From: CAWIJJ01 sp963836405
GTDB taxonomy: Bacteria > Acidobacteriota > Terriglobia > Bryobacterales > Bryobacteraceae
Direction: 5' to 3'
Length of the DNA: 64,000 bases
Assembly (NCBI GenBank): GCA_963836405.1
Contig: CAWIJL010000002.1
Location: 124,001-188,000, forward strand
The notes below the pieces were generated by a model. The model was not told where the DNA came from and did no database searches. It saw only the letters and a list, made by a program, of their open reading frames with translations. Position numbers and translations under genes: made by a program. Of this stretch, positions 32,787 to 42,903 are shown piece by piece. Each line of letters starts with the position of its first letter. Position 1 is the stretch's first letter.

Positions 32787-33050
32787 ATGAAGGTGACGAT
32801 CACGGAGTTTCGCCGGAATCTTTTTCAGCTTGTGGAGCGGGCCGTGGCAGGGGAAACGGTGGAATTCGTCCATCAGGGCACGACGGTCCGGCTGGTCATA
32901 CCGGAAGGCAGCGCGCCGTCCAAGCTCGGCCGCCTGACGCCGCGGCAGACGGCCAACCTCAAGATAACCGGAAAGCAGCAGAAAGCCGCGGAAAAAAAAC
33001 TGCAAGCCGAGATGTGGGCTGCGATCGAGAAAGACTGGGCGGAAATATGA
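32787..33050 (+). CDS. Phd/YefM-type antitoxin
   Basis: The 87-residue protein begins MKVTITEFRRNLFQLVERAV, then EFVHQGTTVRLVIPEG: the Phd/YefM DNA-binding fold. The charged C-terminal half (GKQQKAAEKKLQAEMWAAIE) should wrap the toxin. It is followed 16 bases later by a PIN-domain toxin, making a VapBC-like pair. It appears intact, in contrast to the toxin-antitoxin remnants at 5-9 kb. Confidence 0.85.
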   Translation: MKVTITEFRRNLFQLVERAVAGETVEFVHQGTTVRLVIPEGSAPSKLGRLTPRQTANLKITGKQQKAAEKKLQAEMWAAIEKDWAEI

Positions 33051-33066
33051 GAAAGGCGCTTCGAGA

Positions 33067-33447
33067 TTGATCTGCTACGTGGACACGCAAGTGGCGATTT
33101 GGCTGAATGAAGCGAATCTGGCGAAGCTCTCGAAAAGAGCGATCTCCTTAATTGAGGCTGCGGATGTGCGGATTTCTCCAATGGCGGTGGTGGAACTCGA
33201 ATACCTCTACGAAATCGGGCGGATCATCGTCAAGCCGCAGGAGATTCTGGTCAAGCTCGGGATTGAAATCGGCCTCACGGTTTGCGACCACCCGTTTCCG
33301 GCCATTGCGGAAATGGCGCTGGGAGAAAGCTGGACAAGAGACCCGTTCGACCGCATCATCGTAGCCCACGCCAAATCAAACGGCGGTGCGCCTTTGCTGA
33401 CCAAAGATGAACAGATCCTGACGCACTATTCGAATGCCAGATGGTGA
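33067..33447 (+). CDS. vapC: PIN-domain ribonuclease toxin (VapC type)
   Basis: A 126-residue PIN domain. Acidic active-site residues are seen in MICYVDTQVAIW (first Asp), VVELEYLYEIG (Glu) and ESWTRDPFDRIIVAHAKSNG (the conserved RDPFDR-IVAHA block). VapC toxins cleave tRNA or rRNA when freed from the antitoxin. The start codon is TTG at 33067, with GAAAGG about ten bases upstream. The frame is complete and all catalytic positions are present, so the pair is probably functional. Confidence 0.88.
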   Translation: MICYVDTQVAIWLNEANLAKLSKRAISLIEAADVRISPMAVVELEYLYEIGRIIVKPQEILVKLGIEIGLTVCDHPFPAIAEMALGESWTRDPFDRIIVAHAKSNGGAPLLTKDEQILTHYSNARW

Positions 33448-33499
33448 GATGCCGTTTGAGCGTCTACGATTCTTTGCCTTTCAGGAGGATACTTCATAT

Positions 33500-34192
33500 A
33501 TGCAAATCACCTGGCTCGGGCACGGAACGTTCGAGTTCCGGCTGCCTTCCGGGCAAGTCATCGTCATGGACCCATGGACGGATGGCAACCCGGCCTACCC
33601 CAAGGGATACAGCATCGAACGCGTGGACACGATCTGCATCACGCACGGGCATTTCGATCATATTCACGATGCGGTGCCGCTGGCGAAAAAGTTCACTCCG
33701 GAAGTGGCGGCGATTTTCGAAACCTGCACCTGGCTGGAATCGAAGGGAGTGGCCAACACGCGCCCGATGAACAAAGGCGGTTCGCAGAAGCTGGGCGAAG
33801 TGACGGTGACCATGACCCACGCGGTACACAGTTGCGGCATCAGCGACGGCGACCGGATCGTGTACGGCGGCGAAGCGGCAGGGTACGTGATGACCTTCGC
33901 GGACGGGCGCAAGCTGTACTTTTCGGGCGACACCAACGTGTTTTCGGACATGGCGCTGATCGAGCAGCTCTACAAACCGGAGCTCGCGTTTCTGCCGATC
34001 GGCGACCTGTTCACGATGAGCCCGCACGAAGCGGCGCTGGCCTGCCGGCTGCTGAAGCCGAAGAAGGTGATCCCGATGCATTTCGGCACGTTCCCGCCGC
34101 TGACCGGGCGGCCGGAGGGGCTGCGGGAACGGATCGCGGACACGGGGATTGAAGTGTGGGCGCTCGAGCCCGGCAAAACGGTGGAGTGGTAA
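33500..34192 (+). CDS. UPF0173-type metal-dependent hydrolase (metallo-beta-lactamase fold)
   Basis: ATG 33500 with AGGAGG 12 bases upstream gives MQITWLGHGTFEFRLPSG, the standard start of UPF0173 proteins. Metal ligands are in ICITHGHFDHIHDA (HxHxDH), MTHAVHSCG and YFSGDTNVFSD, with a final MHFGTFPPLTGRPE. At 230 residues the length is normal. The physiological substrate of this family is not established. The open frame reaches back to 33434 but overlaps the toxin end without support. Confidence 0.9.
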   Translation: MQITWLGHGTFEFRLPSGQVIVMDPWTDGNPAYPKGYSIERVDTICITHGHFDHIHDAVPLAKKFTPEVAAIFETCTWLESKGVANTRPMNKGGSQKLGEVTVTMTHAVHSCGISDGDRIVYGGEAAGYVMTFADGRKLYFSGDTNVFSDMALIEQLYKPELAFLPIGDLFTMSPHEAALACRLLKPKKVIPMHFGTFPPLTGRPEGLRERIADTGIEVWALEPGKTVEW

Positions 34193-34199
34193 CTCGCGT

Positions 34200-34661
34200 T
34201 CAGCGCGAGACGATCCAGAACGCGGCGGCGATGGCGATGGCGTCTTCGAGCAGCGCGATGGGCAGGTCTTTGCCGCCGGTCGCTTTTACCAGGCGGCTGC
34301 GGAATTCATAGCCGCCGAGCGTGCCCACGATGGCGCCGGCGGCTCCCGCGATGGCGCCGGTGATGGCGGATCCAGCGGGCAATCCCAGCGCCGCTCCGCA
34401 GAACGCGCCGACCACGATGCGCGCGCCGAACGGAAGGGGCGCCTTGCGACTCGGCGTCTTCGGCAGCTTGTCGTTGATCAGCTCGCCGACGGCGAGGACC
34501 GAGAAAATGTACGGAGTGACGGCGTATCCCAGGAACGCGAGCCCGGTGTTTTCGAGGTGCAGCGAGCCCAGGCGCGCGGCCCAGCTCACGGCCGCGAGCG
34601 GGGTCATGCTGCGCAGCCCGGCTACCACACCAATCAGGAAACCCAGCAGAAGTGTCGGCAT
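34200..34661 (-). CDS. DUF4126 family membrane protein
   Basis: 153 residues, almost entirely hydrophobic, beginning MPTLLLGFLIGVVAGLRSMT. The motif AGLRSMTPLAAVSWA and the Gly-rich membrane stretch GAIAGAAGAIVGTLGGYEFR match DUF4126 proteins, small membrane proteins of unknown role. Four to five membrane helices are likely. It is convergent with the UPF0173 gene (eight bases between the ends) and divergent from lhr. Confidence 0.8.
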   Translation of the reverse strand: MPTLLLGFLIGVVAGLRSMTPLAAVSWAARLGSLHLENTGLAFLGYAVTPYIFSVLAVGELINDKLPKTPSRKAPLPFGARIVVGAFCGAALGLPAGSAITGAIAGAAGAIVGTLGGYEFRSRLVKATGGKDLPIALLEDAIAIAAAFWIVSR

Positions 34662-34707
34662 GGTTTCCTATTGCATCACATGCGGGTTCCGGTAGCATGG
34701 AAAGAGT

Positions 34708-37700
34708 TTGTCTGAAAACGCGAGCGACGTCCTCAGCCTGTTTCACGCGCCGGTGCGCAGTTGGTTCGAAGCGGTCTTTGCCGCGCCGACGCGGCCGCAG
34801 TCTATGGGATGGCCGTCCATCGCGCGCGGCGAGTCCACGCTGATCCTGGCGCCTACGGGCACGGGGAAGACGCTGGCGGCGTTTCTTTCCTGCATCGACC
34901 GGCTGATGTTCGCGCCGCCGCCGGCGCCCGACCGCCGCTGCCGCGTGCTCTACATTTCGCCCATCAAAGCGCTGGCGGTGGACGTGGAGCGCAATCTGCG
35001 CGCGCCGCTGGCCGGGATCGCGCAGGAGGCGCGCCGCCTGGGCAGTGGAGTTTCACGAACCGGCGGCGGCCATCCGCACGGGCGATACGCCATCGGCCGA
35101 ACGGGCCCGCTTCTCGCGCCACCCGGCCGACATCCTGATCACCACGCCCGAATCGATTTACCTGCTGCTCACTTCGAACGCGCGGGAGGCGCTGCGGTCC
35201 GTCGAAACCGTGGTGATCGACGAAATTCACGCGCTGGTTCCGGTGAAGCGCGGGTCGCACCTGGCGCTCTCACTGGAGCGGCTGGAAACTCTCTGCGGGC
35301 GCAGGCTGCAACGCATCGGGCTGTCGGCGACGCAGCGGCCGCTCGACGAGGTGGCGCGCTTTCTGGGCGGTGCGGAAGCGGCGCCGGAGGCCGACGCGCC
35401 GAGTTACCGGCCGGTGACCATCGTAGATGCGGGCGAGCCGAAGCGGCTGGACCTGCGCATCGAAGTGCCGCTCGAAGACATGTCGCGGCTGGACGAACTG
35501 GACGAGCTGCCGAGCGGCCCGGCTTCGCAGGGTCCGGTGCGGCCGTCCATCTGGAGCGCGATTCATCCCAAGCTGCTCGACGCGGTGCGGGCGCACCGTT
35601 CGACGCTGATCTTCGTCAACAGCCGGCGCCTGGCGGAGCGGATTTCGGGAGCGGTGAACGACCTGGCTGGGGAGACGCTGGTGCGCGCGCATCACGGCAG
35701 CGTGGCGGCGCCGCAGCGCAAGGACATCGAGGACCGGCTGAAGATGGGCACGCTGCGCGGGCTGGTGGCCACGTCGTCGCTCGAACTCGGCATCGACATG
35801 GGGGCCATCGACCTGGTGATTCAGATCGAAGCGCCGCCCTCGGTGACGAGCGGGATGCAGCGCGTGGGCCGCGGCAGCCACCGCGTGGGGGGCACCAGCG
35901 AGGCCGTGATTTACCCGAAGTTCCGCGGCGACCTGGTGGCCTGCGCGGCCATCACGCGCGCCATGTACGAAGGCAAGGTGGAGGCGGCGCACTACCCGCG
36001 CAATCCGCTGGACGTGCTGGCGCAGCAGATGGTGGCCATGGTGGCGATGGAGCCGTGGAGCGCGCCGGACCTGCTGGCGACGGTGCGCAAGGCGGCGCCG
36101 TTCACGGGCCTGGCGCGGACGACATTCGAAAGCGTGCTGGACATGCTTTCCGGCCGCTACCCTTCCGATGAATTCGTGGAACTGCGGCCGCGCGTCACCT
36201 GGGATCGCGGGGCCAACCGGCTGACGGCACGGCAGGGCGCGGGCCGCGTGGCCATCACCAACGGCGGCACGATTCCCGACCGCGGGCTGTACGGCGTGTT
36301 TCTGGCGGGCGCAACCAAGGGCGCCCGCGTGGGCGAACTGGACGAGGAGATGGTGTTCGAAAGCCGCGCCGGGGACACGATCATTCTGGGGGCCACCACG
36401 TGGCGGATCGACGACATTGCGCGCGACCGCGTGGTGGTTTCGCCGGCGCCGGGCGAGCCGGGGCGCATGCCGTTCTGGAAGGGCGACGGTCCGGGGAGGC
36501 CGGCGGAGTTCGGGCGGCAGATCGGTGAGATGACGCGCGAATTGCTGGAGATGCCGCGGCCGGTGGCGTATGCGCGCCTGGTGGAACAGCACAGCCTGGA
36601 TTCGAACGCCGCCGAGAACCTGCTGCGCTACCTTGAAGACCAGCAGAGCGCGGCGCACCGCGTGCCGAGCGACCGCGACATTTTGGTGGAGCGCTACCGC
36701 GACGAATTGGGGGACTGGCGGATCTGTCTGCTCTCACCGTTCGGCAGCCGCGTGCACGCGCCCTGGTGCATGGCGGTGACGGGGAGGCTGCGCGCCGAGC
36801 GCGGGATCGACGTGGAATCGATGTGGACGGACGACGGTTTCGTGCTGCGCCTGCCCGATTCCGAGCAGCCTCTTGAAACCGAGTGGCTGCTGCTGCGGCC
36901 CGCCGAACTCAGGGAGCTGGTGACGAAGCAACTGGGAAGCACGTCGCTGTTCGCGGCCAAATTCCGCGAGGCCGCCGCGCGCGCGCTGCTGCTGCCGAAG
37001 CGGCGCCCGGGCATGCGCACGCCGCTGTGGCAGCAGCGCAAGCGGGCCGCGGACCTGCTGGCCGTGGCGTCCCGATATCCGGCGTTCCCGATCGTGCTCG
37101 AATCCTACCGCGAGTGCCTCAGCGACGTGTTCGACCTGGCCGCCGCGGCCGAAGTGCTGCGCGGCATCGAGCACGGGCGGGTGCGGGTGACCACGCACGA
37201 TTCGCAGAAGCCGTCGCCGTTCGCGTCGGCGCTGCTGTTCGGCTACATCGCCAACTACATATATGATGGCGACGCGCCGCTGGCGGAACGGCGCGCGCAG
37301 GCGCTAGCGATCGACCAGTCGCAGCTCGAGGAGATTCTGGGCAGCACCGACCTGCGCGAACTGCTGGACAAGGCGGCGATCGAAGAGGTGGAGGCGCAGC
37401 TTCAGGCCACCGATCCGGATTACCAGGCGCGGCATGCGGACGCGGTGCACGACCTGCTGCTGAAGCTGGGCGACCTGACGGCGGAGGAGATCCGCGCGCG
37501 CAGCGCCAACGAGGTGGCCGCGGCGGCGATCGACGAATTGGCGGGGGCGCGGCGGGCGGTGCTGGTGCGGATCGCGGGCCAGTCCCGCTACATCCCGGCG
37601 GAGTACGCCGCGCGCTATCGCGACGGGCTGGGCACGCCGCTGCCGCCGGGACTGGCTGACGCGTTTCTGGAGCCGGTGGCGCACCCGCTACAGGAATTGA

Positions 37701-39292
37701 TGCGGCGCTATGCGCGCACGCACGGGCCGTTTCCGAGCGGCGAGCCGGCGGCGCGTTTCGGGCTGCGCGCCGAGGACGTGGAAGCGGTGTTGAAGGCGCT
37801 GCACGCGGCGGGGAAACTGCTGGAAGGCGAGTTCCGGCCGGACGGCATTCACCGCGAGTGGTGCGACCCGGACGTGCTCCAGCAGATCCGCCGCAAGACG
37901 CTGGCGCGGTTGCGGCGCGAGGTGGAGCCGGCCGCGCAGCGCTCCTTCGCACGGATGTTGACGCGATGGCAGGGAGTGACGACGCCGCGGCGCGGAGTGG
38001 ATGCGCTGCTCGACGCCATCGAACTGCTGCAAGGAGCGGCGCTGCTGATTTCCGAACTGGAGCGCGAGATCCTGCCGGCGCGGGTGGCGGGGTACACGCC
38101 GGCGGACCTCGACGTGCTGCTGGCTTCCGGCGAAGTGGTGTGGGTGGGGAGGGAAGCGAGCGGCGAGCGCGATGGGCGCATTGCGCTGTACCTGGCGGAA
38201 TCGTTATCGCGATTGCGTCCGCCGGTGACGGCGCCGGAGGCGGACGCCGCGCCGCTATCGGAGCGGGCGCGCGGGATCGAGGAATACCTTGGACAGATGG
38301 GCGCGTCATTTTTTGCGGCGCTGCACCAGGCGTGCGGCGGCGGGTATCCCGGGGAAACGGTGGACGCGCTGTGGGAACTGGTGTGGGCGGGGCGCATCAC
38401 CAACGACACGTTTCATCCGGTGCGCAACCTGTTGCGGCCGGCGCGGGCGGAGCGGGCGCGGGGAACGGCGCGGGACGGCCCGCCGGGCTCGCCCGAATTT
38501 CTGCGGCGGCTGCGGGCGCGCACGGGCCACAGCAATGCGGGCGAAGGGCGTTGGTCGCTGGTGGCGCAGCGCGCGGGGGGCGCGGTGACGGCGACGGAGT
38601 GGAGCGCGGCGGCGGCGCAGCAACTGCTGGTGCGCTACGGCATCGTGATGCGGGAAACGGCGCTCGCGGAAAATGTTCCGGGCGGCTATCCGGCGGTTTA
38701 CCCGGCGCTGCGGACGATGGAGGAGAGCGGCTGGATCCGGCGCGGCATGTTCGTGGCGGGGCTGGGCGCGGCGCAGTTCGCCATGACCGCGGCGGTGGAC
38801 ATGCTGCGCGCCATGCGCGGCGACGCGGAGCGGCCGGAGGCGGTGCACCTGGCCGCATCCGATCCGGCCAATCCCTACGGCACGCTCCTCGCGTGGCCGC
38901 ACGGCGAAAGCGAATCGCACTCGATGGCGAGGGCGTCGGGCGCGTCGGTGATTCTGGTAAACGGCGAGCTGGCTGCGTTCCTGCGGCGGCGCAATCCGGC
39001 CATCCGCGTTTTCCTGCCGGAGAACGAGCCGGAGCGAAGCCATTCGGCGAGAGAACTGGCCCGCAAGCTGGCGGAAGTGGCGGTGAAGCGGCAGGCGCTG
39101 CGCAGCGGATTGATGGTGGCTTCCATTAACGACGAGCCGGCGCGCGATCATTTCCTGGGACGGTTCCTCGAAGAGGCCGGATTCGTGAATACGGTTTACG
39201 GCTTCCAGATGCGGCGGGGGCTGCCGGTGGTGGGTTTGGAGCCGGACCCGGAAGACGATTCCGAGGAAGAGACCGAACCGGAGACCGCCTGA
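34708..39292 (+). CDS. lhr: Lhr-type large DNA helicase, with one frameshift
   Basis: Lhr proteins are 3'-5' ATP-dependent DNA helicases of about 1500 residues. The first part has the ATP loop LILAPTGTGKTLAAFLSCID and ISPIKALAVDVERNL. Near 35041-35045 one extra base breaks the frame, which resumes FHEPAAAIRTGDTPSAERAR and runs 1400 codons. It holds ITTPESIYLLLTS, VVIDEIHALVPVKRG (DEIH box), LSATQRPLDE, VATSSLELGIDMGAID and QRVGRGSHR, then the large Lhr C-terminal region. The start is TTG 34708 (SENASDVLSLFHAPVRSWFE) or ATG 34698. The nei-like gene follows after one base, as lhr-nei do in mycobacteria. Confidence 0.88.
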
Positions 39293-39293
39293 G

Positions 39294-40097
39294 GTGCCGG
39301 AAGGCGACACGATATTCCGTGCCGCGCGCACGCTGCACCGGGCGCTTGCGGGCGACACGGTCACGCGCTTCGAAACGGTGCTGCCGCTGCTGGCGCGCGT
39401 GGACCAGGACGCGCCGCTGGCCGGCCGCACGGTGGAAGCGGTGGCGGCGCATGGCAAGTGGATCGAGATGCGCTTTTCCGGCGGGCTGATTCTGCTGACC
39501 CACATGCTGATGAGCGGAAGCTGGCACATCTACCGCTCGGGCGAGCCGTGGCAGCGGGGGCGGTATCACATGCGCATCGCGATCGAGACGGCGCGCATGG
39601 TGGCGGTGGCGTTCGACGTGCAGGTGGCCGAGTTTCACACGGAGGAATCGCTGGGCCGGCGCAAGGGCTTCAAGGACTTGGGCCCGGACCTGCTGGGCGA
39701 GGGCTTCGACGCGGAGGCGGCGATGGCGAACCTGCGGGCGCGGCCGGAGCTCGAAGTGGGACCGGCGCTGCTGCGGCAATCGCTGCTGGCGGGGATCGGG
39801 AACGTGTTCAAGTCGGAGATCTGTTTTGCGGCGGGGGTGAACCCGTTTCGCAAGGTGGGATCGCTCAGCGAGGCCGAACTGGCGGGGCTGGTGGGGCACG
39901 CGCGGGAGATGCTGGCGGCGAACGTGGTGGGCGAGCGCGGGCATTTCCGGCAGACGCGGCGGCGGGCGCAGCCATTCGAGCGGCTTTGGGTTTACGGGCG
40001 GGAAGGGCAGGCGTGCCGGCGGTGCGGGACGCGGATCGAGGTGAGGAAGCAGGGGGAGGATGCGCGGGTGACGTTCTGGTGTCCGGTGTGCCAGTAG
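39294..40097 (+). CDS. nei: Nei/Fpg-family DNA glycosylase (endonuclease VIII-like)
   Basis: Removes oxidised pyrimidines or related lesions and nicks the strand. After GTG 39294 the chain is PEGDTIFRAARTLHRALAGD, with the N-terminal proline nucleophile and Glu in the Nei2 arrangement. KWIEMRFSGGLILLTHML gives the insertion loop, GIGNVFKSEICFAAGVNPF the H2TH region, and CRRCGTRIEV ... WCPVCQ a C-terminal zinc finger. The 267-residue length is normal. It sits one base after the lhr stop, so repair helicase and glycosylase are almost certainly coexpressed. Confidence 0.93.
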   Translation: MPEGDTIFRAARTLHRALAGDTVTRFETVLPLLARVDQDAPLAGRTVEAVAAHGKWIEMRFSGGLILLTHMLMSGSWHIYRSGEPWQRGRYHMRIAIETARMVAVAFDVQVAEFHTEESLGRRKGFKDLGPDLLGEGFDAEAAMANLRARPELEVGPALLRQSLLAGIGNVFKSEICFAAGVNPFRKVGSLSEAELAGLVGHAREMLAANVVGERGHFRQTRRRAQPFERLWVYGREGQACRRCGTRIEVRKQGEDARVTFWCPVCQ

Positions 40098-40155
40098 GGT
40101 TCGCGGCGGGTTTCCCGGCCTCAACGCCGAAGGTCTTGCGAACGTCAATTAACCG

Positions 40156-40930
40156 ATGCGATTCTTCTTTACCGCTGTCCTTGTTTCGGCCTGCTGGAAT
40201 TTTTTCGCCCAGACGGCATCCGAACCGTTGACGTTCGAAGTCGCCTCCGTGAAGCCCAGCGCGCCCAACGTGGCCGGAATGTTTCTGCAACCTCTGCCGG
40301 GCGGGAACCTGCGAATGACGGGCGCGACTCTAAAGAATCTGATTGCTTTTGCTTACAACGTGCGGGAGTTTTCAATTTCGGATGGTCCGGATTGGGCCAG
40401 CTACGATCGCTTCGACATCGATGCCCGGGTTGGAAATCCGGCGGGCACTGCGCAGCAGATACGAGAACGTCTGAAAGCCCTGCTGGCCGAGCGGTTCCAG
40501 TTACTAACTCACACCGAGAGCAAAGAGCAGAGCGTGTACGTGTTGGTTGTGGCGAAGAATGGGCCTGTGCTGCGCGAGGCAAAACCGGATGCGAGCCCCA
40601 TGATCCGCAAACAAGGAACAACGATCACCGGCGCAGGGATAGGCATGGCGATGCTTGTGCTCAATTTGGCCAACTCCGTCAATCGCCCGGTTCTGGATAA
40701 GACCGGCCTGACCGGGAAATACGACTTCAAACTGGAGTGGAGCCCGGACGCTCTTACCGGATCAAGTTCGATACCCGCGGCGGGTCGCGACGGTCTCATC
40801 GCACCCGAGCCCGACAGGCCCCTCACTGTTTTCCGCCTTGCAGGAACAACTGGGGCTGCGGCTCGAAGCAGAGAGAGCCATGGCGGAAATATTCGTCATC
40901 GATCGCGTTGCCCGACCCTCACAGAACTAA
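40156..40930 (+). pseudogene. TIGR03435-family secreted protein, frameshifted near its end
   Basis: The signal peptide (MRFFFTAVLVSACWNFF) is followed by PLTFEVASVKPS, TGATLKNLIAFAYNVREFSI and ERFQLLTHTESKEQSVYVLV, and KTGLTGKYDFKLEWSPD. These are signature blocks of the acidobacterial TIGR03435 family of unknown function. One extra C in the C4 run at 40819-40822 shifts the frame. In the corrected frame the protein ends SLFSALQEQLGLRLEAERAM ... IDRVARPSQN at TAA 40928-40930, the normal family C-terminus. The uncorrected frame would end in unrelated residues. An assembly error is possible. Confidence 0.85.
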
Positions 40931-41054
40931 GCGGAGTGTAGGCGGACCGGTACAGTTGTGCGGAGGGAGCCCGGCTAACCAGTAAGTGGATGTTACTCGA
41001 AAGCCCGGTTGGCGGGGTGGACCGGAAACGGCACACGGGGTGCAAGCGCCAGCC

Positions 41055-42197
41055 GTGTCAAAACAGATCGCGTTTCTCGTGCTGTTGACTTTTGCCATAC
41101 GCGCGGACGGACAGCGCGTGAGTCTCGGGGTGGTGGGCGGGGTGGCGCTGACCGATGCGTTTCCCGAGCAGACGTTTGCGACCCCCTCGTCCTACGCGAT
41201 CGGGATACGGACTTACTCCCCGTTCAAGGACTACGTGGTGGGTGCCAGAGTGCAGGTGCGGCTGACTGACCATTGGGCAGTGGTGGCGGACGGCCTGTAT
41301 CGCGAGATGCAAGGGACGTGGGCGGCGGTGCTGCCCGATGGCACGCTGAACAGCGTGTCTCCTTCGCCCGTGGTCACCTGGGAGATACCGGTCCTCGCGC
41401 GGTACAGCCTCGGCGGGAGGCGCATGCGTCCCTTCCTCGAGGCCGGCCCTTCGTTCCGGGCGATCGGCAACCGGAACAGCTATCCATCGGGTAAGGGTGT
41501 GGCGACCGGGGCAGGCGTGCAACTTCGCGCCGGCTGGCTGAACATCGCGCCGCAAGTGCGGTATACGCGATGGGCGGCGGACCGGGAGCAAAGGTCGCGC
41601 ACGGGGCGTAACCAGGTGGAGGTTCTGCTCGGATTCACGACTCACAACGAGACGGATGTCCTGGAGCCGTTCCGGGGACGTATTTCGATCGGCGGGACGG
41701 TGGGTAGCAACCTGGCTGACGATTACCGTGCGGCCCCGCCGTCGACCTATGAATACGGGAGCTTGACGGTGAGGTCGCAATTCCATTCCGGCCCGCGGAG
41801 CGTGCTGGGAGGACCGACGGTGGAGGTGCATACGGGGCCGGTGTCGTTCGAGGTCTCGTTCCTGCGGCGGTTGCTGCACGGGACGTCGAAATACCAGGTG
41901 AGCAATGGAACATCGGGGTCGGGCACATCGACGGTGGGGGTTTGGGAGATTCCGGTGATGGCGAAGTACCGGCTCGGAGGTCGCTTCCGGGCGGCGCGGT
42001 GGAGGCCGTTGCTGGAGGTGGGGCCGGCGTTTCGCCAGGGTTCGTACCTGCCGCACTTCGGCGTGGCGGCGGGCGCAGCCGTGGAGAGGCGGGTGGGGGC
42101 GCTGAAGATCGCGCCCGGCGTGCGGTACATGCGCTGGCAGGAATCACTCGGATTGGTGCCGAACGAAGTCGCGGTGATCCTGGGAGTGCGGTATTAG
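41055..42197 (+). CDS. Outer-membrane beta-barrel protein with two tandem homologous halves
   Basis: GTG 41055 gives signal peptide SKQIAFLVLLTFAIRADGQ and about 380 residues; a GTG at 40986 would add a polar leader. The two halves are homologous. WEIPVLARYSLGGRRMRPFL ... EAGPSFRAIG ... IAPQVRYTRWA in the first matches WEIPVMAKYRLGGRFRAARW ... EVGPAFRQGS ... IAPGVRYMRWQ in the second. Each looks like an eight-strand barrel of the OmpA/OmpX size ending with an aromatic. The gene may encode two fused barrels or one larger barrel built by duplication. Function unknown. Confidence 0.75.
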   Translation: MSKQIAFLVLLTFAIRADGQRVSLGVVGGVALTDAFPEQTFATPSSYAIGIRTYSPFKDYVVGARVQVRLTDHWAVVADGLYREMQGTWAAVLPDGTLNSVSPSPVVTWEIPVLARYSLGGRRMRPFLEAGPSFRAIGNRNSYPSGKGVATGAGVQLRAGWLNIAPQVRYTRWAADREQRSRTGRNQVEVLLGFTTHNETDVLEPFRGRISIGGTVGSNLADDYRAAPPSTYEYGSLTVRSQFHSGPRSVLGGPTVEVHTGPVSFEVSFLRRLLHGTSKYQVSNGTSGSGTSTVGVWEIPVMAKYRLGGRFRAARWRPLLEVGPAFRQGSYLPHFGVAAGAAVERRVGALKIAPGVRYMRWQESLGLVPNEVAVILGVRY

Positions 42198-42230
42198 GGA
42201 GTGGCGAAGAGACCGGTAACGAGGCGCGCG

Positions 42231-42851
42231 CTATTCGTTGTTGTTCTGCTTCTTCGCCGCCAGCGCTGCGAAGGCCGCCCGGAATATTTCGTCGGGCACT
42301 AATTCGGGCGTCAGCAGCCTTTGGAACACCAACCCTTCGATCATGGCGTGGAGGACGCGTACCAGTTGGTCTGCCGGCATAGGAAGATCTTCCTCTTTCG
42401 TAACCGTGCGAAGCCATTGCTCGCCGAACGCATAGCTTTGGGCCGTGATCTCCAGCACCTGGGCGCGCATCTGTTCGTGAGTAAGCGTATAGGCCAAGCC
42501 GGTTAGGCGCCCTACGGCCGCAGCTGCGCGGTCCGGGAGCACCGCGAGCGTCGCGTCGGCAATGGCGCGCATGATCGCCGGAAAACTGGAACCCGGGGTC
42601 ACGTGCGGCTGAATCGGAGCCCAGAAGGTTAGTCCCAGTGCGATGAAAAGCTCTTCGCGATTTTTGAAGTTGCCGTAGATGGCTCCTGTCGTCATTCCAG
42701 CCCTTTCAGCGATGTCTTCGAGGGTGGTGCGCTCGAAACCCTTTTCACGAATCAGCGAGCGGGCCGCTTCCAAGAGTTTGGCGCGAGTCCGGTCGCGTTT
42801 ATCGCCCTTGGGCTGCTGACGGCGGGACTTTCCTTCCGGGGCCGATGCCAT
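42231..42851 (-). CDS. TetR family transcriptional regulator
   Basis: 206 residues. The N-terminal helix-turn-helix is DRTRAKLLEAARSLIREKGF followed by TTLEDIAERAGMTTGAIYGN and FKNREELFIALG. The remaining helical domain should bind a ligand. The gene is divergent from a serine beta-lactamase-like gene with 52 bases between, containing a perfect inverted repeat that is probably its operator. It therefore likely represses itself and the hydrolase. Confidence 0.92.
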   Translation of the reverse strand: MASAPEGKSRRQQPKGDKRDRTRAKLLEAARSLIREKGFERTTLEDIAERAGMTTGAIYGNFKNREELFIALGLTFWAPIQPHVTPGSSFPAIMRAIADATLAVLPDRAAAAVGRLTGLAYTLTHEQMRAQVLEITAQSYAFGEQWLRTVTKEEDLPMPADQLVRVLHAMIEGLVFQRLLTPELVPDEIFRAAFAALAAKKQNNNE

Positions 42852-42869
42852 AGCCTTGATTTTATAGGA

Positions 42870-42886
42870 TTACTATTTTATAGTAA
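42870..42886. promoter_or_regulatory. Inverted repeat TTACTAT-TTT-ATAGTAA, likely TetR operator
   Basis: A perfect 7-bp inverted repeat with a three-base centre lies midway in the 52-base gap between the divergent tetR and beta-lactamase genes. The gap is strikingly AT-rich against the GC-rich surroundings. Spacing and symmetry fit a TetR dimer site overlapping both promoters. Confidence 0.65.
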
Positions 42887-42903
42887 ATTTATATTTTAGA
42901 AGG

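Noticed and set aside
35270..36658. 462-codon minus-strand frame inside lhr
   Set aside because: Antisense to conserved helicase motifs; His/Arg-rich composition from codon mirror effects.
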